Shown here: piece after piece, positions 26,126 to 34,258 of the stretch
Layout: every line of letters begins with the position of its first letter
Position numbering within the stretch: the stretch's first letter is position 1
Source of the DNA: Microlunatus kandeliicorticis
GTDB taxonomy: Bacteria; Actinomycetota; Actinomycetes; Propionibacteriales; Propionibacteriaceae
Assembly (NCBI RefSeq): GCF_014137855.1
Contig: NZ_JACGWT010000001.1
Span: forward strand, 558,001-622,000
Direction: 5' to 3'
Length of the DNA stretch: 64,000 bases
The notes under the pieces: generated by a model
Seen by the model: the letters and a program-made list of their open reading frames with translations, nothing else
Told to the model about the DNA's origin: nothing
Database searches by the model: none
Made by a program: the position numbers and the translations under genes

Positions 26126-27648
26126 GTTTGAATCGCGCGCTCCACCTCGCGACCCAGCGATTCGGGGGGCGCGGGTACCTCCGCTACGGGCAAGCGCATG
26201 CGCGACGCCAGCAGTTGATTTGCCCAGGCAACTATTTTCCACATCTCTCCGGTGGGCCATTCCCAGGAAAACGCGCCCTCAGTTGTAGCCATCTCGACAA
26301 GTCGGGTGCCCGTGGGAGTCCGCACGTAACGAATGGAGTCACCGTCGATCTCGTGAGTCAAGACGTGAGAGTTGAAGAAATCTCTCTCTGCGGTGAGGAC
26401 GATGCGTTCGTCAAGGACGAACAGCAGCGCTCGAGATGAAGATTCCGTGGTGCAGGTTGAAGCCAGTTGCACATGCTCTCTGCGACCGGTAATCAACGGC
26501 AGCATGCGGACCGCTCGACGCACCTTCTCTGGAACACCCATCAAGACGGCAGAAGTAGGTTCCTCGGTCTTCAGCGCCGGCAAATTGGACACGATGCCTG
26601 ACCTGATCAGCTCAGCTCGTGCTCTGGCTTCGCGAGCCGACTTAAACCGTCCAAGTTTGCGGTCACCGTCCTCAGCCATCAAACCGAGTTGACGTTGGAG
26701 GTGATCTGCCAACGACGTGACCTGCTCCATGGTCCCGTCGTACTCGGTTCGGGCTTCATCGCGAATGCGGGTGACCAGCTGTTGCCCCCGCTCGGTCGGG
26801 TTAGCCCCTGACACAAACTCGGCTCGAAGCGCCCGGACGACGTACGCACTCTGTTGGATCTGCACGAGTGACTGAAGGTCGGCCAGGCTCTTCTCGGCGT
26901 TCTCGATCAACCACTTGCGGCGGGCATCCTTCGACCCGGCATTGCCCAGCCGTTCACTGTAGGAGGTCACGCGAGCAAGAAGAGTTCGTCGCGACTTGTC
27001 GAGGAGGTGCGCTTTACCGCGAACTTCGGCGTAAATCTCCTCGGTGACAGCCCCGATGGCCATTGCCTCGCCGTAGGCTCGCCGAACGTCAGCGATCAAA
27101 GCCTTCAGTTCAGCGTCGCTCTGCCAGGTCAGCTCGGCCAGGACCTCCTTGGTCAGCTCGATGTTGGCGTCGACCTTCTTACTGATCTGAGCGAGCTGAA
27201 TCTGGATGGCGATCAACGCGACGGAGGTCCCCATGCTGGCCACGAATGTCGCGGCCGACGGGGCGGCGGCAGGCGTCCATCGGACAACGTGCCCGATCTT
27301 CCCAGCTGCATCCACCAGCACGCCGAGGTTGTTGCCGCCGGTGCCCACCATCGGCGTCAGGGTCTGCAACGCTGCCAGGGTCTCCGGGGCGAGGTGCACC
27401 AGCCCTTGCGCAGCCGTGACGCCCCCGCCGACCTGAGCCAAAGCATTCGCGAGGCCAACACTGACCGCTGCCGCATCGACGAGCTGGCGTCGCTCCTCGG
27501 CGGTCACACCGACCAAGGGTTGGACGTCGAGCCACGCCGGCGCTTGGGCTCCGAAAACGAGCGCGACGTCTTCGGCGACCTGGATCAGCGCAACTTCGGC
27601 CGACTCAGACGTTGGTGGTTGCTCACCTTGGACAAGCGAGTCGCTCAC
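26122..27648 (-). CDS. Helical protein with one hydrophobic segment, 508 aa, function unknown
   Basis: Start GTG 27648 with GAGGGG before it. Layout seen: residues 1-130 helical with Gly/Ala-rich turns; 131-152 strongly hydrophobic (SAATFVASMGTSVALIAIQI); 153-370 long charged helices with coiled-coil character (KKVDANIELTKEVLAEL; AEKSLADLQSLVQIQQSAYV; RQLGLMAEDGDRKLGRF); and 385-490 a beta-rich tail (ALLFVLDERIVLTAERDFFN; THEIDGDSIRYVRTPTGTRL) that looks PH-like. There is no enzyme motif. The hydrophobic segment plus long helices could form a membrane-inserting protein, but this is inference. It begins 71 bases after drmC, the largest gap inside the module side of the block, and is the first gene of the four-gene set. 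Confidence 0.7.
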   Translation of the reverse strand: MSDSLVQGEQPPTSESAEVALIQVAEDVALVFGAQAPAWLDVQPLVGVTAEERRQLVDAAAVSVGLANALAQVGGGVTAAQGLVHLAPETLAALQTLTPMVGTGGNNLGVLVDAAGKIGHVVRWTPAAAPSAATFVASMGTSVALIAIQIQLAQISKKVDANIELTKEVLAELTWQSDAELKALIADVRRAYGEAMAIGAVTEEIYAEVRGKAHLLDKSRRTLLARVTSYSERLGNAGSKDARRKWLIENAEKSLADLQSLVQIQQSAYVVRALRAEFVSGANPTERGQQLVTRIRDEARTEYDGTMEQVTSLADHLQRQLGLMAEDGDRKLGRFKSAREARARAELIRSGIVSNLPALKTEEPTSAVLMGVPEKVRRAVRMLPLITGRREHVQLASTCTTESSSRALLFVLDERIVLTAERDFFNSHVLTHEIDGDSIRYVRTPTGTRLVEMATTEGAFSWEWPTGEMWKIVAWANQLLASRMRLPVAEVPAPPESLGREVERAIQT

Positions 27649-27719
27649 GATGATCCCCTCTGAGGTGCACTTGGCGATGGGTCGGTTGGTCCGGTTTTGG
27701 CTTTGTGCCCATTCTCTTT

Positions 27720-28475
27720 TCAGGCATCTGGAAATACCCGCTCATAGAGCACAGGCTCGGCCGCAAGTATGTCGCGCTCAACCGACTCGGCGAGGTTCGG
27801 CGAGTCGATACGTACGCCAAACTCAACGTTGGCGTACTCGGCGCTCTTCGAGAAATTTGCGCTGGTCACCAGGACGAAACGATGGTCAACCACGAGGTAC
27901 TTGGCGTGGTTGCGGACGAGCTTTCCGTTGAGCGACCTCGTGCGGAACACTCGTGCTGGCGCGAGATGTTCGGCCACCTGCGCGGGCGATGGCGGCGTCC
28001 ACCCGCTCTTTGGGTCAGCAGCCTGAGTGTCGAGGTAGACGCGGACACGCATCGCATCGCGTTGCGCTGCCTCGCGCAAGGCTGCCCACAGCCCGGAGGT
28101 CTGCTGGAAGTTGTAGGTCGAGCACACGATGGACGTGCGCGCGTTGTTCACGAGTTGAGGAATTGAGCTCGTCAGCGGGCCGGTCTGCGCCAACTGGCCA
28201 GGCATCGTCCAGAGTGGATCGATGCGGGTGCTTCGCGAGCGCGCCCCCTCGATAGCTCGGCACACCGCGGCCACAGCGCCCAGATCGGGCAATCCCGCCT
28301 GAGCGATGAGGGACCGGATGGTGGCCCGACGCGAGGGATCGACCGTCTTGAGGCTCCCCGTCAACGACTCACCCGCGACCAGCCCGTCGGCGAGATTTCG
28401 AGCCTCGGTCCCCGTCAGGCACCGTCCCAGCTCGACGATCGCTCCGCTGGCCGAAGGCTCACTTGAAGAAGCCAA
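27720..28475 (-). CDS. drmC: DISARM protein DrmC, phospholipase-D-fold nuclease
   Basis: 251 aa from TTG 28475 (GGGGAG site before it), overlapping the drmB end by 17 bases. One canonical HKD motif, HAKYLVVD (near 190), is followed by VTSANFSKSAEYANVEFG, so two chains would be needed for an active site. A first strand and helix SIVCSTYNFQQTSGLW precede it. In DISARM, DrmC is a PLD-domain protein; its role in the known systems is not fully settled and it is partly dispensable in the Bacillus class 2 system. The neighbours on the same strand are the other DISARM genes in the class 1 order, which makes the name secure. Confidence 0.85.
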   Translation of the reverse strand: MASSSEPSASGAIVELGRCLTGTEARNLADGLVAGESLTGSLKTVDPSRRATIRSLIAQAGLPDLGAVAAVCRAIEGARSRSTRIDPLWTMPGQLAQTGPLTSSIPQLVNNARTSIVCSTYNFQQTSGLWAALREAAQRDAMRVRVYLDTQAADPKSGWTPPSPAQVAEHLAPARVFRTRSLNGKLVRNHAKYLVVDHRFVLVTSANFSKSAEYANVEFGVRIDSPNLAESVERDILAAEPVLYERVFPDA

Positions 28476-30510
28476 GGCTGCTCCCCGGCAGGTCGATCAC
28501 GAAACGGCGATCGAGGAACCGGTTGGCGCGCTCGCAGGAGGTCTCCGAAGCCATCGCGCAGCAGTGGCAGGCCGCGCCGTGCAGGAAGTCTTCGGGATCG
28601 CGCGGGGTGCGGCTCGCGCAGACCGGATCAGACGAACAGCGTCTGGCTCGATGGAGTGCCGTCTCGACCACCCGAGCCAGCCGGTCCGGCTGGCTGAGCG
28701 CCACCAGGCCGCCCAGGGTTCCGTCGCTGTCGGACGCGGTGGTGCAGATCAGCACCCCTGCCGCTGGCTCTCGATCCCCAACACCCGGCCAGGAGTAGAT
28801 GCGTTCACTGAGACTCGCGGCAGAGTAGCCGCACTCCATGGCCATGCCCCGAATCAGCAGATGAGCGAAGGTGTGGAGCAGCCAATAGCGCGGTGGCGGC
28901 AGCCGTTCGTCGGGGTCGACAGACTTCGCCGTCTCCGACATGCGGTTTCTGTAGTTGCGCCAGTGAGCCTCGCGGTGAGCGTGCCAGATCTCCGAGTCGG
29001 CGATCTCGGCCTCCCACTGGGCGACGGACGGCTCATCGAACTGCAGAAAAACGCCCTCGCCGCGGTCTTCGGTGGCTACGGTCCACGTGGGTCTCGCCCG
29101 TGCCAGCGGGACCAGGCGGCTGCCCAGATCGTTGACACGGTCAAGCTCGTCGATGCGCGTGAAGCCGAACAAGGCGTTGACTTTTCGCAACTTGTCCACG
29201 GCCAGCACACGAGCCACACCCGTCGGCATCGATCGGCCGAGCGGACGCGTGGAGAGCATAAGACCGCTCGGGTCGTCGTGTTGTGCGCCGAGTGGCTCCC
29301 GTTGCAGATAGCGCCATTCGGGGACCAGGAGATCGACGGGGCTCCACTTCTCCTGGCGAGCTCGCCGCTCGTCTTCGGCCATCACCGGGGCGGACGCCCG
29401 GGCCAACAACTCTTCGAGCTCAGCGTCACTGACCTCGGAGATGTCAATGGTCTGCTTGAGCCGACCGCGTACGAGCCTTGGGTTGGCTCGGTAGTCGTCC
29501 AACTCGTCGGCCAGCTCGATCCGGATCCGATCGGCGAGATCATCAACGGCTTCCGCCTTCGTTTGCGGCATCACGATCACCGACTGCGTCGCTGCGAACC
29601 ACAGATTGGACGCCCCGACGAGCATCAATCGGGTCTCGTTGTCACAGCCTGCGGGATTGAAGCTGTCCAAGTGCGGGTGCCGCCCGCGGCATCTCGGCAG
29701 TTTGAGCCGCCCCAGCTCGCCCAGGGCCTCGTTCATCCCCCGACGCAGCGTGCACGAGTCGCAGGTGATCACCGCCGATCCGCGTCCCGCCGTGCTGTCG
29801 GTCATCCGTAATACGGGCGCCTCGGCCTTTTCACAAGGCTGTCCGCGATGTACCCAGAGCTGATAGGGGAACTCGTCGACGTGCCCGTCGGCGCAGACCA
29901 GCAGATAGCGGGCTGCCACGGCGGTGCGCCGTGCTCCAGATAGCGTTGCCGCTCCTCGGCCAACGCCTCGTGCGGCCGCTCGGCCGCGGCAGTTGGCGTG
30001 TTCGAAGCGGGCTTCGTCGGCGCGATAGGGATGGGTGTTGCGGTAGTCGAACTTGGGTAACGGCCCGAGCAGATCACAGCCCGTACACCGCAGCCATTGT
30101 GGGAAGACCCGGGCCGGGACGCCGAGGTCAGCACCCTCGCGTGACCGCGTGTTCGGAGCGGGCTGCCAAGGGAAGGGCCGCAGCTGCTCGACCTGAGGGC
30201 CGAGCATCAGCCGGACGACTTCGAGCAGACGGGGGGCGTGGATACGGGGGATACCGTCGCGGCGTCTCCAGATCCGATCCCAATCGTCTAAACCGGCCGG
30301 CATGATCGTGAACTGCGGCAGATCCATGATGGCGCCCGGACCGTACGTGAAGATCAGCGACGAGGGCCGGCCCGAGCCGACGCGAGCAAAGTTTCGTTTA
30401 GAGCCTTCCGTGGACACGCGTTCCGCATCGCCTAGCGGGTCCAGCGGCTCGTTGGCCGGAAGCAGGACTTGATCGCCAGCGATCCCGACCGGTGGTGGCT
30501 GAACAGTCAC
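28459..30510 (-). CDS. drmB: DISARM protein DrmB, DUF1998 domain
   Basis: GTG 30510 gives 683 aa; a GAGG site sits nine bases upstream and only four bases separate it from the drmA stop. The opening SSLIFTYGPGAIMDLPQF is the usual DrmB N-terminus. The C-terminal DUF1998 part contains the DSDGTLGGLVAL loop and a Cys-rich end, CHCCAMASETSCERANRFLD, which suggests bound zinc, with further Cys in a mid-region (CDSCTLRRG; CRGRHPHLD). In the structurally studied DISARM, DrmA and DrmB form a complex that recognises DNA with a 5' overhang and unloads autoinhibition. No nuclease motif is visible here. Confidence 0.9.
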   Translation of the reverse strand: MTVQPPPVGIAGDQVLLPANEPLDPLGDAERVSTEGSKRNFARVGSGRPSSLIFTYGPGAIMDLPQFTIMPAGLDDWDRIWRRRDGIPRIHAPRLLEVVRLMLGPQVEQLRPFPWQPAPNTRSREGADLGVPARVFPQWLRCTGCDLLGPLPKFDYRNTHPYRADEARFEHANCRGRAAARGVGRGAATLSGARRTAVAARYLLVCADGHVDEFPYQLWVHRGQPCEKAEAPVLRMTDSTAGRGSAVITCDSCTLRRGMNEALGELGRLKLPRCRGRHPHLDSFNPAGCDNETRLMLVGASNLWFAATQSVIVMPQTKAEAVDDLADRIRIELADELDDYRANPRLVRGRLKQTIDISEVSDAELEELLARASAPVMAEDERRARQEKWSPVDLLVPEWRYLQREPLGAQHDDPSGLMLSTRPLGRSMPTGVARVLAVDKLRKVNALFGFTRIDELDRVNDLGSRLVPLARARPTWTVATEDRGEGVFLQFDEPSVAQWEAEIADSEIWHAHREAHWRNYRNRMSETAKSVDPDERLPPPRYWLLHTFAHLLIRGMAMECGYSAASLSERIYSWPGVGDREPAAGVLICTTASDSDGTLGGLVALSQPDRLARVVETALHRARRCSSDPVCASRTPRDPEDFLHGAACHCCAMASETSCERANRFLDRRFVIDLPGSSLGFFK

Positions 30511-30514
30511 TGGC

Positions 30515-33500
30515 TCACGCCTCGGTTCCGTCTGTCGGCAGCACAAACTGGCGAGTGCCGGGCGGCTCGGCCGCAAAGAGCTTGTCGGCGACCGGGCTGA
30601 CGAGCAAGTTGATTTCCGGCTGGACCTCGCGCATGGAGTTGGGCACCACAAACGGGGCACCGCTCACCTGCCCAGAGCGAGAGCGCGCCTTCTCTGCGCT
30701 GATCATGAGCGGCGACTGGCCGCTTGTGTCGGTGACCCGCTCGTAGACCAGCACCTTGTTCTTGGCCAGTTCGGCGGCTCGATGCTTCTGCCATTGGCCC
30801 AGGCGGTTGAGCAAGCGGAGCCGGACCGCTTCCGCGCTCTCTTCGCCCGAGGCGGCGAGGGCGCGCTCGGTGAGCGTGTCGATGATCGAGACCAAGAGAC
30901 TGTGCTCGTCCTCCACCTTGTAGGCCGCCTTCTCCGGAGACAGCCCATCAGCCCGGGCCGCGTCGAGCACGCGGGCGACGCTGACCAACACCCCGTCGAG
31001 TCCACGTTCGATGGAGGTCGCCGAGAAGGGCGTGACCGAGAGAGCTTCCACCTGAGCATAGAAGGTCTCGTGATAGTGCCGGAACTGCTCATAGTGCGCG
31101 AGGTCTCGAGGCCGGGCCCAGTTGCCGAGTGTCACCACAAGCCCCGGTCGCGCGGGGTCACGACCGACCCGGGAGGACGCCTGGATGTATTCGGCGGTGT
31201 TCTTCGGTTGGCCAACCATGAGCATCAGGCCGAGCCGGGTGACGTCCACGCCTACCTGGAGCATGGCGGTGGCCAGGATGGCGTCGTAGGGCTGCCGCTC
31301 CCGGCCCGGCATCTTCACCTTGGTGTCCGCCGACGACCGGAAGCGGGCCTTGCTGGCTGTGGAGTCCTGCGCGGGATCGAAGCTGACGGCCATCTGGTCG
31401 AGGGTGGAGGTGATGTCGGCGCTCGCCACGCGGGAGGTGAGCTCGGCGATGTTGAGGTTGCCGTAATCGGTGCCGGTGCGCCGGGGCAGCCCGGTCCACG
31501 GACGGCCCTTGGCGAGCGCGGTCTGGACGTCGTCACTGAGATAGCGGGTCATACCCGCCAGCTCGCGTACGGCACTGAAATAGCCAACGAGGCTGAGGTA
31601 GGGGTCGGCCTCGACGCCACCGTGGTCGAGCAAGAACTGACCAGCAGCAAGGAGGACCTCAGCGATCCGGACCTCGGCCGCAGTTAGCCGGACTCCGGTG
31701 GTGCTGATGCCGAGGTAGCGCCGGCCGGGGTGGTGCTCGTCGACCGGCACCTCGGTGGAGAAGAAGGTGTCGGCGACATCGAGCACCTGGGGCGGGAAGA
31801 TCGTGACCCCGCGGCCGTAGAGCCCGCGGATCTGGTCGGCGGCATTGCGGACCGTGGCGGTCGAGGCGACGATGAGCGGCTTGACACGCTCGCCGGTGGC
31901 GCTGCGCCAGGTCGTGACCGCGTCGATGGCGATCTCAAACAACCCGACGGTCGTCCCGAGCGCCCCGGTGATGAGGTGCAGCTCGTCCTGAATGATCAGG
32001 TCCGGCGGGCGCAGCCGCGCGACCGGGCGAAGGGCCGCCGCCGGGAGCCCGTCCTTGGCAGGGTGCTTGCTTCCGTCCTTGAGGCTGCACGGCAGGTAGT
32101 CGTCGTGAACGAAGCCGTGCCGATCGCAGCGTTGCCGGACATAGCCGAACAGTGCCGCAGCGTGACCCTCACGAGCCAGTCGCGCAAACTTGTCGACCGT
32201 GGCGATCACAAAGGCTGGCGCGAGGCGGTAGATCTCCTCGTCCACAGTGAGTACCGGCAGCCCGTCGACCACCGAGCCGCCGTCGGCGAACGGGCACTCC
32301 GCGAGGTCGTCCCCGCAGAAGATCAGCACGCGTCGGCGGCCGCCGTCGGCTCGCACATTCTTCGGATCGATGCGGGTTCCGCACCAGGGACAGCGTTGGA
32401 TCTGGCGCACGGTGAGCCGGTGCGACTGCCCGTCGTTGACCTTTCGCAGCTGCTCGTCAGCCTCTTCGAAACGCTTGGGCGACACGTCGGTGCCCACCCA
32501 CAGGCCGATCCGGAGCGGCTCGGTGCCCCACATGTCCTCGTCGGACCGCCTGATCAGCTCAGCCGCGCAGACCATCGCCGTCGCCCGCTGGAACTGTTGG
32601 GAGGTCAGCAACCGCAACGTGTAGCGCATGAGCACGGTCACACCGGAACGTCCGTCCAGTGCCCCGTCGGCGCCGTCGACCACGCCTTGACGTCGTCGGA
32701 TGGCGAAGGCATACGCAGCCAGCCCCAGATAGGCCTCGGTCTTGCCGCCGCCGGTCGGGAAGAAGAGCAGCTCGACCTTCGCCAAGTGCCCCGATCGTCG
32801 GTTGGTGGTCGGTTCGGTGAGGCCGCGAAGTTGCATCAGGACGAAGGCAAGCTGGAACGTGCGCCACGAGTGGGCCCGCGTCGCCCCCTGAGCCAGCACA
32901 GCTTCACGCGCTGCCGCGCGGCTGAGCCTCGGGTCGGCGGTGCGTCTTTCCGAGACCTGAGTCTGGATGCGTTGATCGGCCATCACCTGATTCATGAAGG
33001 CGAAGCATCGGCGCGCCTCCACGTTCGACAGCAGGAAGGCGAGGCCATCAGCGAGCTGATCCGCGACCTGGGTGGCGTCGATCACGGCGTCGCGGGCATC
33101 GGCACGCAAGTGGTCGGGCAAGGCGTCGGTTTCACGCTCCTGCTGATTGAGCCATGCGCGATACCCGTCCACAATGGGCCGCAGGCCCCACTCGAGCTGC
33201 GCTACGTCCGCTGTGGCGAGGGCGGTCATGTCCAAAAGGGCTCCGTCGATCTCGACGGCACGGGTCTGCGGAGTCTCGCTGGTCGGCAGCCAGGTCGTGC
33301 GCACGGTCGTCGCGCGGCGCGCACCCTCGGCCACCGTCCAGTCGGCCGAGCAGGTTCGTCCGACGGCGAACTCCAGCCGCTTGCGGTACTGCAGATTGAG
33401 CCGACGGAGCTCATCGTCCGTTTCGTACCAGTCATCGGCCAGCACATCGGTCACCGGTAGAAAAGCCGCTTCCCCGCCGGCAGCGACGCTCAGCTCGGTC

Positions 33501-34258
33501 TGAAACATCCAGGCGTCCATAGGGATCTTGCGCGGCGTCTCGCGGTCGTTGCAGAGGGCGATCTCGACGAGCCGGCATCCACGATGCGGTTCGGCATAGG
33601 TGTCGACGCGAAGTGTGACGTCGTCGACGAGCGGGTACGACGCCGTCTCGCCTGGCGTCAGCTCGCCCAGAGCCATCCGCACCGGCAGGGCCACATCGGT
33701 GCGCTGGTAGGCCCGAATCGGCCGGCCGGAGGCGCTGACCTTCTCGGTCTTGACCGAGCGGTAGACCCCCCAGCGGGCGGTGACGGTGACGTGATCGAGG
33801 TCGAGGGGTACCTGGAAACGCAGCCCCATCGACGCAGGGATCATGAGTCCGCGCTTCTGCGGTTCGTCCTCGATGCCGTGCGCGGTGGCGGCATCCTCGC
33901 TGCCGTCCGGCCTCTCTTCCTCGACTCCACTGGCCGGGACGCCGCGACCATCGCGGGCCTCAGCGAGGTCGAGGTCGGGGACCTCATCGTCGTCGCCATC
34001 TCCTGCTGCGCCGGAGAGGAGTCGGACTGGAGCGATCCGTCCGACCAGATAGCGGACGTCGGGTGCGACCTCGATCAGCTCCTCGGGGCCCTCCGACGGT
34101 CCGAGGAGTTCCCGGTGCAGCACGTCGGTCAGATTTTCGCGGGCTGTCCAGGACCGCCCGTCGGGCTCGTGCGCCAGTGAGTAGTGGCGCTGAGCCGCTG
34201 CCCCCGGTTGCGGTGCGCGGACCGAACTCTCACGAGCTGGACGAGTCGACGGGCTCAT
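30515..34258 (-). CDS. drmA: DISARM protein DrmA, SF2 helicase
   Basis: 1247 aa; ATG 34258 overlaps the drmMI stop (ATGA). Walker A lies in FFPTGGGKTEAYLGLAAY (near 500), the DExH motif in IIQDELHLITGALG (near 758), and motif VI in SSRVGRDPARPGLVV (near 1030) followed by NWARPRDLAHYEQF, a stretch typical of DrmA-like helicases. Between the motifs is a Cys pair CPWC (near 623) with further Cys downstream (FCGDDLAECPF) that may bind zinc. The long N-terminal part (about 1-480) has no known catalytic motif. DrmA with DrmB is the core of all DISARM classes and senses incoming unmodified phage DNA. Confidence 0.92.
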   Translation of the reverse strand: MSPSTRPARESSVRAPQPGAAAQRHYSLAHEPDGRSWTARENLTDVLHRELLGPSEGPEELIEVAPDVRYLVGRIAPVRLLSGAAGDGDDDEVPDLDLAEARDGRGVPASGVEEERPDGSEDAATAHGIEDEPQKRGLMIPASMGLRFQVPLDLDHVTVTARWGVYRSVKTEKVSASGRPIRAYQRTDVALPVRMALGELTPGETASYPLVDDVTLRVDTYAEPHRGCRLVEIALCNDRETPRKIPMDAWMFQTELSVAAGGEAAFLPVTDVLADDWYETDDELRRLNLQYRKRLEFAVGRTCSADWTVAEGARRATTVRTTWLPTSETPQTRAVEIDGALLDMTALATADVAQLEWGLRPIVDGYRAWLNQQERETDALPDHLRADARDAVIDATQVADQLADGLAFLLSNVEARRCFAFMNQVMADQRIQTQVSERRTADPRLSRAAAREAVLAQGATRAHSWRTFQLAFVLMQLRGLTEPTTNRRSGHLAKVELLFFPTGGGKTEAYLGLAAYAFAIRRRQGVVDGADGALDGRSGVTVLMRYTLRLLTSQQFQRATAMVCAAELIRRSDEDMWGTEPLRIGLWVGTDVSPKRFEEADEQLRKVNDGQSHRLTVRQIQRCPWCGTRIDPKNVRADGGRRRVLIFCGDDLAECPFADGGSVVDGLPVLTVDEEIYRLAPAFVIATVDKFARLAREGHAAALFGYVRQRCDRHGFVHDDYLPCSLKDGSKHPAKDGLPAAALRPVARLRPPDLIIQDELHLITGALGTTVGLFEIAIDAVTTWRSATGERVKPLIVASTATVRNAADQIRGLYGRGVTIFPPQVLDVADTFFSTEVPVDEHHPGRRYLGISTTGVRLTAAEVRIAEVLLAAGQFLLDHGGVEADPYLSLVGYFSAVRELAGMTRYLSDDVQTALAKGRPWTGLPRRTGTDYGNLNIAELTSRVASADITSTLDQMAVSFDPAQDSTASKARFRSSADTKVKMPGRERQPYDAILATAMLQVGVDVTRLGLMLMVGQPKNTAEYIQASSRVGRDPARPGLVVTLGNWARPRDLAHYEQFRHYHETFYAQVEALSVTPFSATSIERGLDGVLVSVARVLDAARADGLSPEKAAYKVEDEHSLLVSIIDTLTERALAASGEESAEAVRLRLLNRLGQWQKHRAAELAKNKVLVYERVTDTSGQSPLMISAEKARSRSGQVSGAPFVVPNSMREVQPEINLLVSPVADKLFAAEPPGTRQFVLPTDGTEA

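Noticed and set aside
20143-27648. 7-deazaguanine DNA (Dpd), Druantia, Zorya or Mokosh system
   Set aside because: Helicase plus PLD recalls these, but there is no DpdA transglycosylase, no MotAB-like pair, no giant DruE-type DUF1998 helicase in the module, and the helicase is SNF2-type rather than the SF1 type of Mokosh.
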